Positions 1 to 7,200 of a stretch of 35,567 bases of DNA are shown here, one piece after another (position 1 is the stretch's first letter; every line of letters begins with the position of its first letter). The position numbers and the translations under genes are program-made. The DNA is from Bacteroidales bacterium (GTDB lineage: Bacteria > Bacteroidota > Bacteroidia > Bacteroidales > Muribaculaceae). Location of the stretch: contig SFOH01000013.1 of NCBI GenBank assembly GCA_004552485.1, positions 1-35,567 of the forward strand, written 5' to 3'. The notes below the pieces were generated by a model. That model had not been told where the DNA came from, searched no databases, and saw only the letters and a program-made list of their open reading frames with translations.

Positions 1-292
1 AGAGGTGTTTAATAATGGTGGAGGCTGTGTAATCGTCTTTGCCTTCTAACGACAAAACATAATCGTTTGCCTTAGTCAGTTCACGTGTTATAATGGTGTT
101 GAGGCTACTGGCGCGACTTCCTTTTACCTTGTTTTTATCCTTGTTCCATTCGGACGGTTTGCAGGATATACCGATACTTTTATATGTGCGTTTGCCGTTA
201 TAGCATACTCGCAACATTATAGGATGCTCGCCATTGGCAAGCGTCTTACTTGTATATAATATAGGGGTAATGCTCGGTAAATTACGTTTCAT
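1..292 (-). CDS. Tyrosine recombinase / integrase, N-terminal part (cut by window edge)
   Basis: A site-specific tyrosine recombinase of the Bacteroidetes mobile-element type. Only the first 97 codons are present, and the gene continues past position 1. Reading from the ATG at 292, the protein begins MKRNLPSITPILYTSKTL and then shows LRVCYNGKRTYKSIGI and CKPSEWNKDKNKVKG. This is the characteristic N-terminal arm-type DNA-binding domain (Arm_DNA-bind_5-like), followed by the start of the helical SAM-like core-binding region. The catalytic R-H-R-Y domain lies outside the window. The frame is open over the whole stretch. The gene points away from the host junction at about 422 and has its own promoter at 360-367. 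Codon use is AT-rich and unlike the flanking chromosome, which fits recent acquisition. Family assignment is by pattern recognition of the N-terminus only. Confidence 0.8.
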   Translation of the reverse strand, partial: MKRNLPSITPILYTSKTLANGEHPIMLRVCYNGKRTYKSIGISCKPSEWNKDKNKVKGSRASSLNTIITRELTKANDYVLSLEGKDDYTASTIIKHL

Positions 293-303
293 CTCTTGCA
301 AAT

Positions 304-358
304 GGTTTACGTTGTGGTTTACATTATTTGGAATAAAACCGTTATTTTGGTTTACATT
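304..358. repeat. Three direct repeats GGTTTACRTT in the integrase leader
   Basis: Three copies of a 10-bp word lie at 304-313 (GGTTTACGTT), 316-325 (GGTTTACATT) and 349-358 (GGTTTACATT). The starts are 12 and 33 bp apart. They lie between the integrase start codon and its promoter, close to the element end. By position they could be arm-type integrase sites, excisionase sites or repressor sites. The function is inferred. Confidence 0.6.
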
Positions 359-359
359 G

Positions 360-401
360 CAAAGATACAAAATAATCCTAACACTATGAGTATTAGGATT
401 A
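360..401 (-). promoter_or_regulatory. Integrase promoter with overlapping dyad operator
   Basis: On the minus strand 367-360 reads TATCTTTG, an exact match to the Bacteroidetes -7 element TAnnTTTG, placed to drive the integrase starting at 292. Immediately upstream, 373-401 is a near-perfect dyad: 9-bp arms TAATCCTAA (373-381) and TTAGGATTA (393-401), with a further ACT/AGT pairing around a central ATG. The dyad covers the place where RNA polymerase would contact the -33 region, as expected for a repressor operator. No clear -33 TTTG was seen. Confidence 0.5.
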
Positions 402-421
402 AATAATTTAATAACTATATT

Positions 422-505
422 CTATTCGTTGCCGAGGCACACGAACAGAACGCGAATCTTCTCCTTGTCGCGCAGACGCTTGGCTACTTCTTCAGCTGTA
501 ATCAT
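422..505 (-). pseudogene. Interrupted low-molecular-weight protein tyrosine phosphatase, first 26 codons
   Basis: From the ATG at 505 the frame gives an N-terminus ending in KIRVLFVCLGN, then one foreign codon (E) and a TAG stop. VLFVCLGN followed by ICRSP is the hallmark P-loop start of low-molecular-weight protein tyrosine phosphatases (C-X5-R). Here the motif stops after the N, and the next bases are AT-rich element DNA with no trace of the CRSP codons in any frame. The gene is therefore cut inside its catalytic loop, losing the catalytic Arg and everything after it. Its ATG overlaps the cstA stop codon (ATGA, 502-505), so it was probably translationally coupled to cstA. The other half should lie at the far end of the element, outside the window. 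Confidence 0.72.
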
Positions 506-1977
506 AAGGCGTTGGGCTTTAAACTGTTAGACTTCAGACAGCGGCGGAATATCGCCAGGAAGGCGCAGCAGACGACGAAGCCTACGAAGAGCGCCAGCAG
601 ATAGGCCGTGTGAACGCCCAGCCAGCCCTGGAGCACGATGCCGAGGCCTTCGGGGGCGAAGACGATGTAGCTGACGGTGACCATGGTCATGAACAGCGCG
701 GGCAGGAGCGTGACGAGATAGCGGCGATCCGAGGCGCTGTGGCGTGCGCGCGCCAGCCACACGGTGAGTGTCCACAGCGTGAACACCGAGAGCACCTGGT
801 TGCACCAGGCGAAGTAGCGCCACATCACATCGTAGGGCAGGAGCATGATGGCGAAGGTGATGGCGAAGAGCGGAAGGCTGATAATCAGGCGTTTGAGAAT
901 ATTCTTCTGGTCCACGCCGAAGGCTTCGGCCACGATGAGGCGGCATGAGCGGAGGGCCGTGTCGCCGGAGGTGATGGGCGCGGCGATGACGCCGATGATG
1001 GCGAGGACGCCGCCGACGGTGCCGAGCCATCCTACGCTGATGTCGTTGACGAGGGGAGCGGGCGAGCCGCCGGCGAGGGCCTCCTGGAGGGCGTCGTAGC
1101 CGTGGCAGAAGGTGATGGCGGCAGCGGCCCAGATGAGGGCGACGACGCCTTCGGCCACCATGGCGCCGTAGAAGACAGGCTTGGCGTAGCGCTCATTGGT
1201 GAGGCATCGCGCCATGAGCGGGCTCTGCGTGGCGTGGAAGCCGGAGATGGCGCCGCAGGCGATGGTCACGAACATCATCGGGAAGACGGGGTTCAGCTCG
1301 GGGTTGGGCTTGTGGTTGTACATCTGCTCCCAAATCTCGGGCATATCGGCGTGATGGACGACGAGGCCCACCATGATTCCGGCGGCCATGAACAGCAGGG
1401 CGAAGCCGAAGATGGGGTAGATTTTGCCGATGATTTTGTCGATGGGCAGCAGCGTCGCGGCCACAAAATAGAGGAGTATGACGGCCACCCAGAATGTGCG
1501 GTCGAGGTGCTCGGGGGTGAGTCCGGCCAGCAGGTCGGCGGGGTTGTAGACGAAGACGGCGCCGACGAGTGTGAGCAGCAGTATGGTGAAGACATTCAGC
1601 GTTTTACGCACGCCGCCGCCCAACTGCGAGCCCACCATGGCAGGCAGTGAGGCGCCGCCCATTCTCACGCTCATCATGCCGCTGAGATAGTCGTGGACGG
1701 CTCCGGCGAAGATAGTGCCGAGCGCAATCCACAGGAAGGCGGCGGGGCCGTACATCACGCCCATTATGGCGCCGAAGATGGGGCCCAGGCCGGCGATGTT
1801 CAGGAATTGGATGAGGAATATTTTCCAGGGGCGGAGAGGGATGTAGTCGACGCCGTCGGCGCGCGTCTGCACCGGGGTGGGGCGCTTGGGGTCCTGGCCG
1901 GCGATGCGTGTCATCAGGCCGCCGTAGAGAATGTAGCCCAGGATGAGTACCGCCAGTGCGATGAGGAATGATAGCAT
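502..1977 (-). CDS. cstA: Carbon starvation protein CstA family transporter (short form)
   Basis: A 491-residue, highly hydrophobic inner-membrane protein with many predicted membrane segments from residue 2 to the end. The N-terminal half carries the conserved CstA core: FLIQFLNIAGLGPIFGAI at roughly residues 54-71, then a GTIFAGAVHDYLSGM stretch. The family includes the E. coli peptide and pyruvate transporters CstA and BtsT. This protein is much shorter than the roughly 700-residue enterobacterial forms, as is usual in Bacteroidetes. Substrate is likely pyruvate or peptides, but nothing here decides it. It starts 25 bp after the stop of the phosphatase gene upstream and overlaps the LMW-PTP start by 4 bp, so the three look like one transcript from the promoter near 3344. 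Confidence 0.9.
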   Translation of the reverse strand: MLSFLIALAVLILGYILYGGLMTRIAGQDPKRPTPVQTRADGVDYIPLRPWKIFLIQFLNIAGLGPIFGAIMGVMYGPAAFLWIALGTIFAGAVHDYLSGMMSVRMGGASLPAMVGSQLGGGVRKTLNVFTILLLTLVGAVFVYNPADLLAGLTPEHLDRTFWVAVILLYFVAATLLPIDKIIGKIYPIFGFALLFMAAGIMVGLVVHHADMPEIWEQMYNHKPNPELNPVFPMMFVTIACGAISGFHATQSPLMARCLTNERYAKPVFYGAMVAEGVVALIWAAAAITFCHGYDALQEALAGGSPAPLVNDISVGWLGTVGGVLAIIGVIAAPITSGDTALRSCRLIVAEAFGVDQKNILKRLIISLPLFAITFAIMLLPYDVMWRYFAWCNQVLSVFTLWTLTVWLARARHSASDRRYLVTLLPALFMTMVTVSYIVFAPEGLGIVLQGWLGVHTAYLLALFVGFVVCCAFLAIFRRCLKSNSLKPNAL

Positions 1978-2002
1978 GAGAGTGTGATGAATGAGGTTGG
2001 TG

Positions 2003-3289
2003 TTAGAATTGCATTATGAGCGGGAGGCAGTGCATGAGATAGTTGCGTGCCTCGGTCCAGGGCAGGTAGAGGCGCTCGTCGTTGGGGATGAGCGTCACGG
2101 GTTTCTCGTTGAGGTCGACGCGCACGTAGTAGCGTCCCGAGCGTTTTGCCTTGAAGAAGATGAACTGGACGTTCGCGGCCATGGGCACCACGTTGAAGTC
2201 CTTCCAGTGCTGTGCCACGGTGTCGAAGTAGTTGGTCATGTAGTAGCATCCGGGCAGGCGCAGCAGCGACACGAGCGGCATCACCGTCTCGGCGTGGCCG
2301 AAGCGCAGGTCGGCGACGAAGGGATTCGAGCCGTCGAGGGCGCCGTCAGCACGGGTGATGATGTCCATGACCAGCTCGGAGGCGATGTCGGCAGGCACGG
2401 AGGAGACGGTGGTGGCGGTGCGCTGCAGATACTGGCGCAGGTTGAAGCAGCTCCACAGTGCATTAGCCTCCTCGACAGTGAAATATTTCTTCATCTGCGA
2501 GGGCATCTGCATGGCCTCGAGGCCGGCGAGGACGTAGTATTCGGTGATAGCCAGGTCGCGGGCGTTGTCGGTGTCGCCGTAGGGGTAGTCCTTACCCAGG
2601 ACGCGGTTGATGGCGGTGATGGGGCAGGCGGCCTCAAAGTATTCGGTGTAAGCCGGTTGCCACAGCTTTTGGTCGCGGAACTCGAGGTAGTCCTTGTCCA
2701 CGTCGAAGGGGCGCATGAGCTTCGAGTTGATGCGGCCGGTGGAGGTGGTGAACGTCAGCTTGTTGTCCATGCGGTCGAGCTGGTGGACGAAGCTGAACAT
2801 GCTCATCATCGAGCGCGGCGAGTAGGAGGAGATGGCGTTGACGGCGCCGTCGCGGAAAATCTCGGGGTAGGTCGAGAACATACGTGAGGCGATGGCGCGC
2901 TGTTCGGCCTGGCCCAGCGAGTCGAGGGCGCCCCAGCGGTTGGTGGAGACGGCGATGATGTTTTCGGTGAGGCTGAGCAGGTCGCGGCCCAGCTCGGTGA
3001 TGGTGCCGGTCTCCGAGGCGTTGTTCAGCGCGTCGCGCAGCTTGATGCAGTTGGCGGAGGAGGCGGGATAGCGCGAGCCGTGGCGTCCGACGTGGCTGAT
3101 GTACACGGGCATGAGCGTGTCCGGCGCGTTAACACGGTGAATGTCAGCGGGGTAGGGGACGAGCGAACCCTGGCAGTCATCGTAGGAATAGCGCGTTTCC
3201 ATGGGCGATTTGCCCTGTGCCGAGGCCGCCGTGGCAAGCCCGATTAGGGCCGTGACGGCAAAAAATACGCTGAGAATATACTTTTTCAT
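2003..3289 (-). CDS. Secreted histidine phosphatase, MINPP-like (putative inositol-polyphosphate phosphatase/phytase)
   Basis: A 428-residue exported enzyme of the histidine phosphatase superfamily, branch 2. The start is placed at MKKYILSVFF because a clean signal peptide follows (cleavage likely after AASAQ, residue 25) and the promoter at 3314-3344 lies just upstream. The open frame continues far upstream, but that extension overlaps the antisense rpiB gene. The catalytic motif RHGSRYP is at residues 69-75, with H70 the expected phospho-accepting His. The distal acid motif is HAE at about 332-334, the variant seen in multiple inositol polyphosphate phosphatases (MINPP), where most bacterial phytases have HD. 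A periplasmic or surface InsP6 or other organic phosphate hydrolase is the likely role. The substrate is inferred from the HAE motif only. It is the first gene of the run with cstA and the interrupted LMW-PTP. Confidence 0.85.
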   Translation of the reverse strand: MKKYILSVFFAVTALIGLATAASAQGKSPMETRYSYDDCQGSLVPYPADIHRVNAPDTLMPVYISHVGRHGSRYPASSANCIKLRDALNNASETGTITELGRDLLSLTENIIAVSTNRWGALDSLGQAEQRAIASRMFSTYPEIFRDGAVNAISSYSPRSMMSMFSFVHQLDRMDNKLTFTTSTGRINSKLMRPFDVDKDYLEFRDQKLWQPAYTEYFEAACPITAINRVLGKDYPYGDTDNARDLAITEYYVLAGLEAMQMPSQMKKYFTVEEANALWSCFNLRQYLQRTATTVSSVPADIASELVMDIITRADGALDGSNPFVADLRFGHAETVMPLVSLLRLPGCYYMTNYFDTVAQHWKDFNVVPMAANVQFIFFKAKRSGRYYVRVDLNEKPVTLIPNDERLYLPWTEARNYLMHCLPLIMQF

Positions 3290-3301
3290 CAGATTATTTG
3301 T

Positions 3302-3309
3302 TATCTTTG
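3302..3309 (+). promoter_or_regulatory. -7 box for the TPR gene
   Basis: TATCTTTG matches TAnnTTTG exactly and lies 19 nt before the ATG at 3329, giving a very short leader. No good -33 TTTG is seen. The box lies between the phosphatase start and that gene's own -7 box, so the two divergent promoters overlap. Confidence 0.5.
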
Positions 3310-3313
3310 AGGA

Positions 3314-3344
3314 CAAAATTAATAAAAAATGGACAATCTGCAAA
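3314..3344 (-). promoter_or_regulatory. Promoter of the MINPP-like phosphatase operon
   Basis: On the minus strand TTTG (3344-3341), a 19-bp spacer and TAATTTTG (3321-3314) give an exact Bacteroidetes TTTG-N19-TAnnTTTG promoter. The phosphatase ATG follows after about 24 nt. The -33 box lies inside the first codons of the divergent TPR gene. Confidence 0.7.
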
Positions 3345-3550
3345 AAAAGAACGCTGAAGAGTCGGCCTGCGAGCAGGCCCGCGCCCATTATGAGGCCGGA
3401 AAAAAGCTGTGGGCCGAGGGCCGTCACGGCGAGGCCATGACCGAGTATAACCGCGCTGTGGCCCTGGACCCCGAGTCGCCCGCCGCCACCGCCCTCGAGA
3501 TGGCCAATACGGTCATGGATTTCTTCGACCGCTCGCGCTATAATCCCTGA
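3329..3550 (+). CDS. Small TPR-like protein
   Basis: A 73-residue soluble protein with no signal peptide. After a charged N-terminus there is one TPR-type helix pair: AHYEAGKKLWAEGRHGEAMT then EYNRAVALDPESPAAT (residues about 19-54). It ends with a helix rich in hydrophobics and the tail FFDRSRYNP. Short proteins of this type, with the ALEMAN.VMDFFDR tail, recur in Bacteroidetes, but I know of no assigned function. A single TPR suggests a protein-binding or assembly role, which is inference. It has its own -7 box and is divergent from the phosphatase. rpiB follows after 87 bp with a separate promoter. Confidence 0.8.
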   Translation: MDNLQKKNAEESACEQARAHYEAGKKLWAEGRHGEAMTEYNRAVALDPESPAATALEMANTVMDFFDRSRYNP

Positions 3551-3565
3551 ATGCCGTGCCCTGCG

Positions 3566-3597
3566 TTTGGGCGTTCCGGCTTTTTTCACTAACTTTG
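3566..3597 (+). promoter_or_regulatory. Promoter of rpiB
   Basis: TTTG (3566-3569), a 20-bp spacer and TAACTTTG (3590-3597) give a full match to the Bacteroidetes primary sigma-factor promoter. The leader to the ATG at 3638 is about 35 nt. Confidence 0.75.
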
Positions 3598-3637
3598 TAC
3601 ACATAACATATCGATAACCCCTAAAACATAAAACACC

Positions 3638-4108
3638 ATGAGCAGTATCCTGAAAGAGGGCCTGAAAGTGGGCCTTTGCTCCGACCACGCCGGTTATGAA
3701 CTTAAAAGTATAATCGAAGGCTATCTCGAGGCCCGCGGCATTCAGTACGAGGACTTCGGCACACACTCCACCGAGAGCTGTGACTATCCCGACTTCGCAC
3801 ATCCCTGCGCCCTTGCCGTCGAGGACGGCAAGGTTTACCCCGGCATCGCCATTTGCGGCACCGGCAACGGCATCGGCATGACCCTCAACAAACACCAGGG
3901 CATCCGCGCCGCCCTGTGCTGGGAGGAGGACATCGCAGCCCTCGCCCGTCAGCACAACAACGCCAATGTGCTCGTGCTCCCCGCACGCTTCATCAGCCCG
4001 GAGAAAGCTCTCTCCATCGTCGATGTCTTCCTGAACACCGACTTTGAAGGTGGCCGCCACCAGCGCCGCATCGACAAGATGCCCGTCGAAGGCTGCAACT
4101 GCCGGTGA
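3638..4108 (+). CDS. rpiB: Ribose-5-phosphate isomerase B
   Basis: Interconverts ribulose 5-phosphate and ribose 5-phosphate in the non-oxidative pentose phosphate pathway, in the cytoplasm. The protein is 156 residues, normal for RpiB/LacAB. The substrate-binding motif SDHAGYELK is at residues 15-23, and the catalytic cysteine and anion hole are in CGTGNGIGM (C73). The segment ALCWEEDIAALARQHNNANVL is the typical second half of the active site. A transketolase partner gene, common next to rpiB in related genomes, is not adjacent here. It has its own promoter and is closed by the hairpin at 4131-4170. Confidence 0.95.
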   Translation: MSSILKEGLKVGLCSDHAGYELKSIIEGYLEARGIQYEDFGTHSTESCDYPDFAHPCALAVEDGKVYPGIAICGTGNGIGMTLNKHQGIRAALCWEEDIAALARQHNNANVLVLPARFISPEKALSIVDVFLNTDFEGGRHQRRIDKMPVEGCNCR

Positions 4109-4130
4109 ACCCTCTCACCGCCCGGAATGT

Positions 4131-4170
4131 TTAAAAGTGGACAGGCCTCCCTCGGGTCTGTCCGCTTAAA
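4131..4170 (+). terminator. Hairpin terminator after rpiB
   Basis: A long stem pairs 4131-4144 (TTAAAAGTGGACAG) with 4158-4170 (CTGTCCGCTTAAA) with a G-U pair. The loop end can zip further (GCC with GGG). No proper U tract follows, so termination efficiency is uncertain. It lies 22 bp after the rpiB stop codon. Confidence 0.55.
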
Positions 4171-4227
4171 AACCCGCGACCCCGCAAGGGCTGTCCCTGT
4201 TTCGTCACATTAACTAACACACACACC

Positions 4228-7200
4228 GTGTCTTCGCGTATGGCCAAGTTCGGCGCCTTCATCCTCAAATTTCTGAAATCGCTGTTGCTTCTTGTGATGG
4301 CGGTGGTGCTTTTTGCCGGCGGCGTCGTGACGGTCGTCTATTCGGAATGGGGCCAGGAGCAGCTGCGCGGCGCGATGGTCGACTACATGAACCGCCGGCC
4401 GGGTGTGCATGTGCGCCTCGACCGCTTCCGCCTGCGCTTCCCGGCACGCATCGAGATTGACACGCTGTGCATCGTCCAGAACGGCGACAGCGTCATCGGC
4501 GCCGACGCCCTGCGCGCCGACGTGCCCATGCGTCCGCTAACGCAGGGATTCGTGGAGTTGCGCGAGGCCGAAGTGCGCGGATTTCTGATGCAGGTGGGCA
4601 CACGCGACTCGGCAACGTGCATCAAGCTGCGTGCCGCCGACGCCCGCCTCGCTCCTGCCGTTATCCGCCTGAAAGACATGAACATACACCTCAAGGACGG
4701 CGCCCTCTCGCACGGCCTTGTGGACCTTTACATCAACCCGAATCCGCCCAAGTCTCCCAAGGCTACAACCCCGCCGTCGCCGCTTAGCGTCGTGGTCGAC
4801 TCGCTCGGCCTCGACTCGCTGCGTTTCCGCATGAGCCTGCTGCCAACCGTTGACTCACTGGGAGTTATGATTGCCAAGGGCAAGATCAAAGGGGTGAACT
4901 TCGACATGCTCAAACAGACCATCGACGTCGCCTCGGTGCGCGGCAGCGGTCTGAACGCCGCATACATCGCCCCCGACGCCGCGACGATTGCAAACACGGT
5001 TGTGGCGCCGCCCGACACGGCCGCCTCCGAGCCCTGGACCGTGAAGGTCGGGGAGTTCTATTTCGACGACACACGGGCGCTCTACACCACGCGCGGCGTG
5101 CGCCCTCAGCCGGGCCTCGACTTCGCGTATATCGCTGTTGACAAGGGCGTTATCGAGGTAAAAGACTTCTATAACCGCGCTACTACGGTGGTGCTCCCCG
5201 TCAGCGTCAGCGCCACCGAGCGCTGCGGCGTGACGCTCTCGGCCGACGGCGAGCTGAAGGTGCAGGAAGAGGGCCTCGACTTCAAGAACTTCCTCGTGCG
5301 CACCGCCAACGGCACGCGTTTGAACGCCAACGCTTTCCTGGGCACCGGCGACCTCATCAATGACCCGACGGTGCCCCTGCGCCTCTCGGCCGGCGGACGC
5401 TTTGCCGCCGCCGACGCGCGCCTCATGTTCCCGGCCTTCCGCGGCTATCTCGCGCCAATGTCGCGCAGCGCTGCCATCGGCCTGGAGGCTGACCTCTCCG
5501 GCACGATGAAGAGCTTGAATATCACGCAGTTGCACCTCAGCGTGCCCGGCGCCATGGATGTTCGCGCCGCCGGCGTGCTCGACGACATCCTCTCCCGCAA
5601 AGGCCCCAACGGCGACGTGCGCTTCTCCGGCTCGCTGGCCAACGTGAACCCCTACCTGCGCATGTTGATGGACCCCGCCGGTCTCCACATTCCCGCCATG
5701 AGCCTCAAGGGTCAGCTCGGCTTCAACAACGGCAATTACAACGGCGACCTGGCGGCACGCACCGCCGCCGGCGACATCGCCCTCGACGGCTTCCTCAAAG
5801 GCCGCGGCAATGTCTACAAGCTCGACCTCGACGCCCGCAACTTCCCCGTCGGCGCCTTCATGCCCTCGCTGGGCGTCGGCAATGTCACGGCCTCGGTCAG
5901 CCTCGACGGCCACGGCTTCGACTTCATGAGCCGACGCACCGCCATCAGCGCCACCGTCGACCTCCGCGAGCTCGTCTATGAGGGCAAGCGCTATTCCGAC
6001 CTCTATGCCGTGGTCGACCTGCACGACGGAAAAGGCCACCTCGAGCTTGAGTCCGGCAATCCCGGCCTCGACCTCTACCTCAATGCCGACGCCGAGATTC
6101 TCCCCGACAACTCCTGCACCATCGACGCCACCTTCAACGGCCGCGACGTTGACCTTCAGGCACTTAAGCTCTCGCCCACGCGCACCCTCGTCAGCACGTC
6201 CGGAAACATCTCCGCCTCCTTCGACCGCAAACTCGTCAACGTCAGCGGAAAGCTGCGCCTCGATGACCTCAGCTACATCACCGACGCCGACTCGCTCTAC
6301 ATCGACGACGTGACCGTCCGCGTCAACGCCTCCGACTCGCTGGTCAACGCCTCGGTCAGCAACCGCGACCTCTACGCTTTCTTCTCTTCGCCGACGCCTC
6401 TGAGCAAGATTATGGAGCGCTTCACCGGTGTGAGCAAAGTGATTGACAATCAGATGGCTGAGCACCGCATCTCCGTCATCGAGGTGCAGAAACAGCTGCC
6501 GCCGTTCCGCCTCGACGTCGACGCCGGCGACGACAATTTCCTCTCGCAGATTCTGGCCGAGAGCAAGACCTCGTTCCAGGGCATGACGCTCATGGCCTCC
6601 AACGACTCCGTGCTCAATCTCACGGCGCGCGCCCTCGACGTGGAGAGCGGCACGACGAAACTCGACACGGTCACTTTCAACATACACCAGCACGGCGAGC
6701 GCCTCAACTATGACGGCGCCGTCAATAACCGCCCGGGCACCTTCGACGACTGGGCTCACGTCAAACTCGACGGCTTCTTCGAGAACAACCGCCTGGGTGT
6801 CAAGATGAAGCAGCGCAATCTCCAGGGTCAGACCGGCTTCGACATCGGCGGCAACATCACCCTCGACGGCGACTCCGTGGCCGTCCTCCGCCTCGACCCG
6901 CTCAATCCCGTCATCGCATACAAGGACTGGGAGGTCAACGAAGAAAACTTCATCCAGTACTCGTTCACGCACAAGCATCTCGATGCCGATCTGCACATGA
7001 AGGGCGCCGGCAGCTCGCTGGAGCTGTTCACCGAGCACGCCCACGAGCACGAGGAAGCGGCCCACGGCGCCGACGAAGACCTTGTGCTCCGTCTCTCCGA
7101 CATTAAAATCCAGGACTGGATCGCCATCAACCCGTTCGCACCGCCCATGCGCGGCGACCTCTCGGCCGACCTGCGCGTGAACTGGGAGAACAAGACGCTC

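Larger units (their letters stand above)
1..421. mobile_element. Right end of an integrative element (continues beyond the left edge)
   Basis: This stretch is clearly AT-rich while everything to its right is GC-rich. It carries the 5' part of a tyrosine recombinase gene at the element end, as is typical of integrative and conjugative or mobilizable elements. The right boundary is placed at about 421-428, because host coding sequence of a protein tyrosine phosphatase starts there and is cut in a conserved motif. The exact crossover and core site cannot be fixed without the other junction. The type of element (ICE, IME, prophage) cannot be told from this fragment. Confidence 0.7.

Noticed and set aside
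3290..4060. An N-terminal extension of the phosphatase frame by about 257 residues
   Set aside because: The extension runs antisense to rpiB and the TPR gene and its composition is that of a shadow frame. A clear signal peptide and promoter mark the start at 3289.
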